DNA from: Bacillota bacterium
GTDB lineage: Bacteria; Bacillota_I; Bacilli_A; Erysipelotrichales; Erysipelotrichaceae
Assembly: GCA_023388035.1 (NCBI GenBank)
Contig: JAEWGY010000002.1
Location: 1-6,257, forward strand
Reading direction: 5' to 3'
Length of the DNA: 6,257 nucleotides
Shown piece by piece: positions 1 through 5,979 of this stretch (the stretch's first letter is position 1; every line of letters starts with the position of its first letter). The notes under the pieces are model-generated. The model searched no databases, was not told the origin of the DNA, and worked only from the letters and a program-made list of their open reading frames with translations. The translations under genes were made by a program, and so were the position numbers.

Positions 1-1
1 A

Positions 2-301
2 ATTAATGATAAAATTTATGATAAAGTAAATACTATTTTACCTATTGATACTTATTTTAAGGAACATGATGGTAAAAAGATGTATGATTTAGAAATTCAT
101 AGTTATAATTATTTAAAAGATGAACCAGATAATAACTTTAATTATGTGCTAAGTCTTAAAAATTCAGCAATGGAAGCAAAAAGTACTCAGATTTTATCGA
201 AGCCTATTGATAAGGAGCTTGCTGCTAAATTAAGAGGCGATAAAATTGAAGAAGATCAAAATAATAAAGATCAAAATAATGAAACTAAAGAAGGTGAATG
301 A
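2..301 (+). CDS. C-terminal part of an unidentified protein (5' end outside window)
   Basis: The reading frame is open from the left edge and gives 99 residues before a TGA stop, so this is the 3' end of a longer gene. An internal ATG at 80 has no convincing ribosome binding site, and the codons before it read as ordinary protein, so I do not take it as the start. The visible part is hydrophilic with no membrane segment. The last 25 or so residues are highly charged and Asn/Gln-rich (KIEEDQNNKDQNNETKEGE), including a tandem DQNNK/DQNNE repeat, which suggests a disordered tail. I do not recognise a family, and no function is proposed. The gene is closed by its own terminator and is followed by a separate promoter, so it is probably not co-transcribed with the glycogen genes. 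Confidence 0.75.
   Translation: MNDKIYDKVNTILPIDTYFKEHDGKKMYDLEIHSYNYLKDEPDNNFNYVLSLKNSAMEAKSTQILSKPIDKELAAKLRGDKIEEDQNNKDQNNETKEGE
254..283 (+). repeat. 15-bp tandem duplication in the C-terminal tail
   Basis: Two adjacent 15-base units, 254-268 and 269-283, differ at one base (gatcaaaataataaa and gatcaaaataatgaa). They are in frame and encode DQNNK and DQNNE. The pattern fits slippage duplication in a low-complexity, probably disordered tail. Confidence 0.8.
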
Positions 302-305
302 TTAC

Positions 306-340
306 AAACCTATAGTTTAGCTAAAAACTATAGGTTTTTT
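306..340 (+). terminator. Intrinsic terminator after the upstream gene
   Basis: A perfect 13-bp stem is formed by aaacctatagttt (306-318) and aaactataggttt (325-337) with a 6-base loop. A run of six T (335-340) begins within the 3' arm. It starts five bases after the TGA of the upstream gene and separates that gene from the glg promoter. The T-run is good only on the + strand, so it should act mainly in this direction. Confidence 0.93.
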
Positions 341-349
341 CTTATACCT

Positions 350-377
350 TTTAAAACTATTTAATAAATGATATAAT
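350..377 (+). promoter_or_regulatory. Main promoter of the glg operon (extended -10)
   Basis: A perfect TATAAT lies at 372-377 and is preceded by TG at the extended -10 position (TGATATAAT, 369-377). The best -35 candidate is TTTAAA at 350-355 (4 of 6 to TTGACA) with a 16-base spacer. The weak -35 is typical where an extended -10 is present. A transcript would start near 383-385, giving a leader of about 30 bases, too short for a riboswitch. No operator-like palindrome with a central CG is visible here. Confidence 0.8.
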
Positions 378-404
378 GAATAAGTTTTATAGTTGCTAAT
401 GTAT

Positions 405-410
405 AAGGAG
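405..410 (+). promoter_or_regulatory. Ribosome binding site of glgP
   Basis: AAGGAG lies four bases before the ATG at 415, slightly close but strong. It fixes the start of glgP; the next in-frame ATG is at 451, inside the aligned N-terminal helix. Confidence 0.85.
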
Positions 411-414
411 AAAT

Positions 415-2832
415 ATGCGTTTTACTAACAGAGATGAATTTAAAGATTTAATGGTTTCAACCCTGGCAAATCTTTATAGTAAGAATATTGATGATGCTAG
501 TGATGTAGAAAGGTATCATGCACTTTCTAGAATTGTAATGGCTTATGCTAATGAAAATCGTAAATCAACAAAGGATAAGGCTAAAGATTTAAGAAGAAAA
601 AGAGTTTTCTATTTCAGCTTAGAATTTCTTTTAGGACGTATGTTATTAAATAATATTATGAATTTAGGTATTTATGATATTGTTAATGACGGTTTAAAAG
701 AATTAGGAATAGAGCTTTCTAAATTAGAAGAAATTGAAAGCGATGCTGGTTTGGGTAATGGTGGCTTAGGAAGATTAGCAGCTTGTTTCCTAGACTCACT
801 AGCTACCTGTGAATATCTTGGTAATGGTAATACTATTCGTTATCAATATGGTTTATTCAAACAATTAATTCAAAATAATGAACAAGTCGAGGTACCTGAT
901 CAATGGTTACGCTATGGTAATCCTTGGGAAGTAAGAAAACCTCATAAAGCAGTTAGTGTTAAATTTTATGGTAAAATCAACATCAATAGAGATCCACAAA
1001 GTTCTAAACTCACTTTTGAACATGTAGATTATGTTGATGTTTTAGCGGTTCCTTATGATATGCCAGTTATTGGTAAGGATACTGATTGTACTAATCATTT
1101 ACGTATGTGGTCTGCTGAACCTAGTGATGATCTACCTAAGGGTTATGATTTCCATACTTATTTAAGTAATTTATCAAACATCTGCATGAATGTCTATCCA
1201 GATGATTCAACAGAAGAAGGTAAATACACCAGACTCAAACAAGAATATTTCTTTGTCTCAGCTGGTCTTCAATCAATCGTTATTGATCATTTAAAATTTA
1301 ATAAGAATTTAGATAACTTAGCTGATCAAGTAGTTATTCAGTTAAATGATACCCATCCAGCGATGGCTATTGCTGAACTTATGAGAATTTTAGTTGATAT
1401 TCATAATTATGAATGGGATCAAGCTTTTAAAATTTGTGAAAAAGTGTTTGCCTATACTAATCATACTGTACTATCTGAAGCTTTAGAGAAATGGCCGGTT
1501 GAATATATCCAAAAATTACTACCACGTATCTACTTAATTATTGAAGAAATCGATCGTAAATTTAAAGATTCAGTTTACAACAAGACTAAGGATATTAATT
1601 TAGTGAATAGGGTTGCGATTATTAGGGATAATCAGATTCATATGGCACACCTTTCAATTGTTGGTTCTTTTTCAGTTAATGGTGTTGCGAAAATCCATTC
1701 AAATATTTTAATTAATGAATTATTTAAAGATTTTTATTCATTAATGCCAGAAAAATTCAATAATAAGACTAATGGTATAACACCTAGAAGATGGCTGCTA
1801 TATTCTAATCCTGAGTTATGTAATTTAATTGAAAAATATATTGGACCAGCTTTTAGAACTAATATTAATGAATTAGAAAAACTCTTAGATCATGTTGATA
1901 ATGAAAATCTACAAAGAGAATTTTTAGAAGTTAAAAAATTACGTAAAATCGAATTAGCGAAGTTTTTAAAACACCATCATAATATCGATTTAGATACTGA
2001 TTCTATTTTTGATGCTCAGGCTAAAAGATTACACGCTTATAAAAGACAGCTTTTAAATATTCTACATGTAATTTATCTTTATAATAAAATCATCAGTGAT
2101 GAAAATTTTACTATGCCTAAAACAACTTTCCTTTTTGGTGCCAAAGCAGCTCCAGCTTATTATTTTGCTAAAAAGGTTATTAAGTTAATTAATTCTGTAG
2201 CACAAAAAATAAAGGAAAATCCTCGAGTTAATCAGTTTATCGATGTTGTTTTTATTCCGAATTATCGTGTAAGTGTTGCCGAAAAATTAATGAACGCTTC
2301 TGATGTTTCAGAACAAATTTCAACTGCTGGTAAAGAGGCTAGTGGTACTGGAAATATGAAATTTATGATGAACGGTGCTATTACCTTAGGAACGATGGAT
2401 GGCGCTAATGTGGAAATAGTTGATTTAGTTGGTTATGATAACGCTATTATCTTTGGTAAGCGCGCTGAAGAGATACATCAGTTTAAATTAAATTATAATT
2501 CAAGCGAATATTATCGAACCAATCCACAAATTAGAGAAACATTAGATCGTTTAATTGATAAAACATTCAGTGATAATGAATATGAATTTATTGATATTTA
2601 TAATGAATTAGTTATTCATAATGATGAATATTTACTACTTGCAGATTTTGAAGACTATATTAAGGCTCATGAAAGACTTAATGAACTATATTTAAATCCT
2701 AATCTATTCGCAAAAAAATGTTTAATTAATATTGCTAAAAGCCCTTTCTTTTCTAGTGATCGTACAATTGAAAACTACGCTAATGAAATTTGGCGTCTTA
2801 AGAAATTAAAGAATGATAAAATTATTTGTTGA
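415..2832 (+). CDS. glgP: Glycogen phosphorylase
   Basis: Releases glucose-1-phosphate from the non-reducing ends of glycogen or other alpha-1,4-glucans, using phosphate and pyridoxal phosphate, in the cytoplasm (family GT35). At 805 residues it is full length for the family (E. coli GlgP is 815). Conserved blocks occur in order: GNGGLGRLAACFLDSLAT (about 114-131), IRYQYGLFKQ, QLNDTHPA, YTNHTVLSEALEKWP with the expected catalytic-site His350, TNGITPRRWL (452-461), KRLHAYKRQ (537-545) at the phosphate/cofactor site, and the PLP signature EASGTGNMKFMMN with the Schiff-base Lys649. The KRLHAYKRQ motif has Ala541 where E. coli has Glu; from memory this is common in Firmicute homologues. No signal peptide is seen. 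It is first in the operon, with its own promoter and ribosome binding site. The stop is TGA followed directly by an in-frame TAA. Its last 20 bases overlap pulA. A maltodextrin phosphorylase role cannot be excluded, but the gene context favours glycogen. Confidence 0.97.
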   Translation: MRFTNRDEFKDLMVSTLANLYSKNIDDASDVERYHALSRIVMAYANENRKSTKDKAKDLRRKRVFYFSLEFLLGRMLLNNIMNLGIYDIVNDGLKELGIELSKLEEIESDAGLGNGGLGRLAACFLDSLATCEYLGNGNTIRYQYGLFKQLIQNNEQVEVPDQWLRYGNPWEVRKPHKAVSVKFYGKININRDPQSSKLTFEHVDYVDVLAVPYDMPVIGKDTDCTNHLRMWSAEPSDDLPKGYDFHTYLSNLSNICMNVYPDDSTEEGKYTRLKQEYFFVSAGLQSIVIDHLKFNKNLDNLADQVVIQLNDTHPAMAIAELMRILVDIHNYEWDQAFKICEKVFAYTNHTVLSEALEKWPVEYIQKLLPRIYLIIEEIDRKFKDSVYNKTKDINLVNRVAIIRDNQIHMAHLSIVGSFSVNGVAKIHSNILINELFKDFYSLMPEKFNNKTNGITPRRWLLYSNPELCNLIEKYIGPAFRTNINELEKLLDHVDNENLQREFLEVKKLRKIELAKFLKHHHNIDLDTDSIFDAQAKRLHAYKRQLLNILHVIYLYNKIISDENFTMPKTTFLFGAKAAPAYYFAKKVIKLINSVAQKIKENPRVNQFIDVVFIPNYRVSVAEKLMNASDVSEQISTAGKEASGTGNMKFMMNGAITLGTMDGANVEIVDLVGYDNAIIFGKRAEEIHQFKLNYNSSEYYRTNPQIRETLDRLIDKTFSDNEYEFIDIYNELVIHNDEYLLLADFEDYIKAHERLNELYLNPNLFAKKCLINIAKSPFFSSDRTIENYANEIWRLKKLKNDKIIC

Positions 2833-4816
2833 TAATTTCAATTTAATTAGATTAGAAGAGGACTTAGATTTTTCAAGCCTAGTATTATTTAATAAGGATA
2901 AGCTTGATTTTAAAGTTATTAAAAATAATGAAGGCTATGAAATAATCTTAGAGCGTGATCTTGATCTTAAATATGATATTGATTATGAATATAAAGAAGA
3001 TCTAGCAATTATTTATCGCTCAATAGTAAGGAATCCTCGCTTTGAGGACCTTACTTTTTTTAAAGGGTTTTTAGGTTGTGAGTATAGTAAAACAGCATCA
3101 TTTTTTAGAATTTGGGCACCTTTAGCAAAAAGTGTTAAACTAATTATTTTTAATGATGTTAAACATTTAGAATTAGAGATGCAAGTTAATGGATTTTGCT
3201 ACGAACTAAAGATTGAGGGAGATTTTGAATATTATAAATACTATTACCAAATTGAAAGAAATAATGCAATTGTAGATTGTCTTGATCCATACAGCTATGG
3301 ATCTTATAAGAATGCTAAATATTCAATTGTGCTTGATAAAACAAAATTCAATCAAGAAATAATTAAACCTTCATACGTCATGAAGTCATATAATGATGCC
3401 ATAATTTATGAATTATCAGTTAGAGATTTTTCTAGTGATCCAAAGGTTAATTTTAATAATCCTCGTAAATTAAGCGCTCTAATTCAAGAGGGTCTTAATT
3501 ATAATGGTGCAGCAGTTGGTTTTGATTATCTTAAATCTTTAGGTATCACTCATGTTCAACTAATGCCTATTTTAGATTTCGCTTCATATGATGAAGATTA
3601 TTATGAAGAAAATTATAATTGGGGCTATGATCCTATTCAATTCAATGTGCTTGAAGGTAGTTATATAAGTGATGATAAAAATCCTTATAATCGCATCAAT
3701 GAATTTAGAGAAGTTGTTAATCATTTTCATCGAAATAATATTAGAGTTAATTTAGATTTAGTCTTTAATCATGTTTTTGAACCTAACGATTTTTCTTTGA
3801 ATTTAATTTTACCTTATTACTTTTTACGCTATCATGATAATGAAGAACTTGCTAATGGCTCTTTTTGTGGTAACGAATTAAGAAGTGAAGCACCGATGCT
3901 TAAACGCTATTTTAAAGATATGATAAGTCGCTATCTAGAACTTTTTGATATTGATGGCATTCGCTTTGATTTAATGTCCTTAATGGATCTTTATACACTA
4001 AGAGAAATAAGTGATATCTGTCTTAAAAGGAAAGCGGATTTTATGATCTATGGTGAAGGATGGGATTTACCATCAGCACTTGAAAAAGGGTTTATGGCTT
4101 CAATTAATAATGCTTCTAAACTTCCTAATATTGCTTTTTTTAATGGTTATTATAGGGATGTTTTAAAAGCAGGTAGCTATGGTAATTTAGATAGGGGTTA
4201 TTTTTGTGATAATATCACTAAGGAGAATGAATTCATTAAATGCTTACACTCTCATTTCAATCATGACTTAAAGATTGAACCTAAGCAAAGTATTAATTAT
4301 CTATCATGTCATGATAATTTAAGTTTATTTGATATCCTAAATAAGTTTTATGATAATGAAGAGGAGATTAAAATTAAAGTTAGCTTATTATTATCATGCT
4401 TATTACTAACAAATGGAATACCTTTTATCCATATGGGATCAGAGTTCCTAAGAACAAAGAAAGGAAATGAAAATTCTTATAATGCTGGTGATGATGTGAA
4501 TATGATCGATTGGTCACTAGTTCATAAACATCAAGATTTAATTAATTATCTAAGAAAACTGATTAAATTTAGAAAAGAACACAAGGAACTACATATTGAT
4601 AATCTTTTAGATTTAGAAAAATATGTAAAAACATATAAAATAGGTAATTTGTTAGTTCATGAGATCAAAAATATTAAAATTGTGATTAATAATCATTATT
4701 TCACTACTAATAATCCTTTCAAAGATTGTAAATTATTATTTTCAAGTGTTAACGTTTACAATGAACTAACTTTTTCTGATATAATAGAAGTATATTCAAT
4801 AAATGTTTTTAATTAG
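2813..4816 (+). CDS. pulA: Type I pullulanase (glycogen debranching enzyme), cytoplasmic
   Basis: Hydrolyses alpha-1,6 branch linkages, here most likely in the limit dextrin left by GlgP. Layout: a short N-terminal domain (about 1-85), a CBM48-type module with FRIWAP at 98-103 (about 88-180), a GH13 barrel (about 190-570), and a short C-terminal beta domain. The type I pullulanase signature YNWGYDP is at 268-274. Catalytic residues by family position are nucleophile Asp386 (GIRFDLM), acid/base Glu415 (YGEGWDL) and Asp501 (SCHDNLSLFD). At 667 residues it is slightly short for the family. There is no signal peptide, which fits an intracellular role. ATG 2813 is the first possible start, since an in-frame TAA sits at 2807. 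It lacks a clear ribosome binding site and overlaps glgP by 20 bases, so translation is probably coupled. The stop TAG lies inside the glgC ribosome binding site. The coding sequence also carries a terminator-like hairpin (3025-3061) and a cre/promoter element (4747-4785). Confidence 0.95.
   Translation: MIKLFVDNFNLIRLEEDLDFSSLVLFNKDKLDFKVIKNNEGYEIILERDLDLKYDIDYEYKEDLAIIYRSIVRNPRFEDLTFFKGFLGCEYSKTASFFRIWAPLAKSVKLIIFNDVKHLELEMQVNGFCYELKIEGDFEYYKYYYQIERNNAIVDCLDPYSYGSYKNAKYSIVLDKTKFNQEIIKPSYVMKSYNDAIIYELSVRDFSSDPKVNFNNPRKLSALIQEGLNYNGAAVGFDYLKSLGITHVQLMPILDFASYDEDYYEENYNWGYDPIQFNVLEGSYISDDKNPYNRINEFREVVNHFHRNNIRVNLDLVFNHVFEPNDFSLNLILPYYFLRYHDNEELANGSFCGNELRSEAPMLKRYFKDMISRYLELFDIDGIRFDLMSLMDLYTLREISDICLKRKADFMIYGEGWDLPSALEKGFMASINNASKLPNIAFFNGYYRDVLKAGSYGNLDRGYFCDNITKENEFIKCLHSHFNHDLKIEPKQSINYLSCHDNLSLFDILNKFYDNEEEIKIKVSLLLSCLLLTNGIPFIHMGSEFLRTKKGNENSYNAGDDVNMIDWSLVHKHQDLINYLRKLIKFRKEHKELHIDNLLDLEKYVKTYKIGNLLVHEIKNIKIVINNHYFTTNNPFKDCKLLFSSVNVYNELTFSDIIEVYSINVFN
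3025..3061 (+). terminator. Terminator-like hairpin inside pulA
   Basis: The outer stem pairs agtaagg (3025-3031) with ccttact (3049-3055). A two-base AA bulge follows, then an inner stem pairs tcctc (3034-3038) with gagga (3044-3048) around the loop gcttt. All 12 pairs are Watson-Crick and six are G-C. Six T follow (3056-3061). The shape is that of an intrinsic terminator in the sense direction, about 210 bases into pulA (codons 71-83). Translating ribosomes would normally block it, so it could act as a polarity or attenuation point when pulA is poorly translated. Function is inferred, and chance within coding sequence is possible. Confidence 0.45.
4747..4760. promoter_or_regulatory. cre-like operator (CcpA/LacI-family) at the end of pulA
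   Basis: TGTTAACGTTTACA matches every defined position of the Bacillus cre consensus TGWNANCGNTNWCA and is palindromic at 12 of 14 positions with a central CG. It overlaps the -35 of the internal promoter at 4755-4785, a position expected to give repression. In the pulA frame it uses AAC and TAC, the less favoured choices in this AT-rich gene, and both wobble C bases are needed for the match. CcpA or another LacI-family regulator (for example a MalR type) is the likely partner, but the protein is not in this window. Confidence 0.6.
4755..4785 (+). promoter_or_regulatory. Internal promoter for glgC-glgD (extended -10)
   Basis: TGATATAAT at 4777-4785 is the same nine-base extended -10 as in the main promoter. 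The -35 candidate TTTACA (4755-4760) matches TTGACA at 5 of 6 positions; the spacer is 19 bases, long but tolerable with an extended -10. The -10 ends 39 bases before the glgC ATG, against 37 bases for the main promoter and glgP. It lies within the 3' end of pulA and would give a leader of about 33 bases. Confidence 0.6.
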
Positions 4817-4819
4817 GAG
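4815..4819 (+). promoter_or_regulatory. Ribosome binding site of glgC, overlapping the pulA stop codon
   Basis: AGGAG sits five bases before the glgC ATG, and its first two bases are the last two of the pulA TAG stop (4814-4816). A ribosome terminating on pulA therefore ends on the glgC site, which would couple the two genes while still allowing independent initiation. Confidence 0.85.
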
Positions 4820-4824
4820 ATACT

Positions 4825-5979
4825 ATGAATTCAAAAAAAATGGTTGCGATGATACTTGCAGGAGGGAGGGGTTCTAGACTTTATGATCTAACTAAGTCGA
4901 TTGCGAAACCTGCTGTACATTTTGGTGGTAAGTATCGTATTATTGATTTCCCGCTTTCTAACTGTGCTAATTCAAATATTTCAACAGTTGGGATCTTAGT
5001 TCAATATGAATCAATTTTATTAAATTCCTATGTTTCTAGAGACCATCTATGGGGTCTTGATATGCAAAATGGTGGTGTCTATGTTTTACCACCAAGAGAA
5101 AAAGATAGTTCCGGTCTAGGTTTATATCGAGGTACTGCTGATGCCATAAGTCAAAATATTGATTTTATTGATCAAATCGAAGCAGAATATATTCTAATTC
5201 TAAGTGGTGATCATATCTATAAGATGAATTATGAAAAAATGCTTTCTTATCATATTGAAAATAAGGCAGATGCTACTATTGCTGTTCTTGAAGTACCACT
5301 AAGTGAAGCAAGTCGTTTTGGTATCATGAATGTTGATAGCAATGATCAGATTATCGAATTTGAAGAAAAACCAGCTAATCCTAAATCTAACTTAGCTTCG
5401 ATGGGTATCTATATTTTTAGTTATAAAACTTTAAGAAAATATTTAAAAGTAGATGAAATGAAGAAGAATTCTGATCATGATTTCGGTAAGGATATCATTC
5501 CTGACTACCTAAATAATAATTTAAAATTAATGGCTTATCGTTTTAAGGATTATTGGAAGGATGTTGGAACTATCGATAGTCTTTGGGAAGCTAATATGGA
5601 TTTACTTAATTCCAATAGTGGTTTAGACTTATTTGATAGTGATTGGAAGATTTATACTGAAGATAGTATTTCAGCTCCTCATTTTGTTGGTGATGATGCC
5701 AAGATTGAAAAAGCTTATATTACTCAGGGCTGTCATGTATTTGGTAAGTTAAAAAATGCCGTTTTATTTACAGGTAGTTACGTTGAAAAAGATGCTTCAG
5801 TTATTGATAGTGTTATGATGAATAATTCATATATTGCAGAAGGATCAAGTATTATTCGCTGCTTGGTAGCAGAAGGTGTTAGAATTCCTTCTGGTGTTAA
5901 ATTAGGTAATAAAAATTCAAAGAATATTTTATTAGTTACACAAGAATTAGTTGATAAAAAGGTTGGTGGTAAAAAATGA
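4825..5979 (+). CDS. glgC: Glucose-1-phosphate adenylyltransferase (ADP-glucose pyrophosphorylase), catalytic subunit
   Basis: Makes ADP-glucose from ATP and glucose-1-phosphate, the committed step of bacterial glycogen synthesis, in the cytoplasm. At 384 residues it matches the Bacillus-type enzyme (about 387) more than E. coli GlgC (431). Motifs: nucleotide loop LAGGRGSRL (11-19), AVHFGGKYRIIDF with Lys36 matching the E. coli activator-site Lys39, YRGTADA (101-107), SGDHIY with catalytic Asp129, FEEKP with glucose-1-phosphate-binding Lys182, ASMGIYIF (191-198), YWKDVGT (243-249), then a C-terminal left-handed beta-helix region (about 285-384). Leu100 stands where E. coli has Trp113, a residue linked to allosteric signalling. 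The start is fixed by the AGGAG at 4815-4819. The gene follows pulA by 8 bases and overlaps glgD by four. It may also be read from the internal promoter at 4755-4785. In Firmicutes with GlgD the two proteins form a mixed enzyme. Confidence 0.97.
   Translation: MNSKKMVAMILAGGRGSRLYDLTKSIAKPAVHFGGKYRIIDFPLSNCANSNISTVGILVQYESILLNSYVSRDHLWGLDMQNGGVYVLPPREKDSSGLGLYRGTADAISQNIDFIDQIEAEYILILSGDHIYKMNYEKMLSYHIENKADATIAVLEVPLSEASRFGIMNVDSNDQIIEFEEKPANPKSNLASMGIYIFSYKTLRKYLKVDEMKKNSDHDFGKDIIPDYLNNNLKLMAYRFKDYWKDVGTIDSLWEANMDLLNSNSGLDLFDSDWKIYTEDSISAPHFVGDDAKIEKAYITQGCHVFGKLKNAVLFTGSYVEKDASVIDSVMMNNSYIAEGSSIIRCLVAEGVRIPSGVKLGNKNSKNILLVTQELVDKKVGGKK

Noticed and set aside
66..92. Tiny frame from ATGATG at 66 after an AAGGAA
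   Set aside because: It reaches a stop after eight codons and lies inside the partial gene in another frame; the AAGGAA is a chance purine run.
80..301. A separate 73-residue gene starting at ATG 80
   Set aside because: The frame is open to the left edge, no good ribosome binding site precedes 80, and the codons before it look like the same protein. It is treated as the end of a longer gene.
359..369. ATTTAATAAAT palindrome in the main promoter spacer as an operator
   Set aside because: All A/T and short; no CG centre or other regulator signature.
387..406. TTATA/TATAA hairpin in the glgP leader that might mask the ribosome binding site
   Set aside because: Only five A-T pairs with a 10-base loop; too weak to matter and expected by chance in this composition.
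378..414. Riboswitch or long leader before glgP
   Set aside because: The predicted leader is only about 30 bases, too short for a structured aptamer.
552..567. cre-like TGAAAATCGTAAATCA inside glgP
   Set aside because: The half-sites are two bases too far apart for the 14-base cre consensus and there is no promoter beside it.
2023..2049. Ala541 in the GlgP KRLHAYKRQ motif (Glu in E. coli) as a lost active-site residue
   Set aside because: As far as I recall, the Ala form is frequent among Firmicute phosphorylases, and all other catalytic and PLP-binding residues are intact.
3389..3394. Other TATAAT boxes inside pulA (also 4478-4483) as internal promoters
   Set aside because: They lack the upstream TG and are not just before a gene start; such boxes are common in AT-rich coding sequence.
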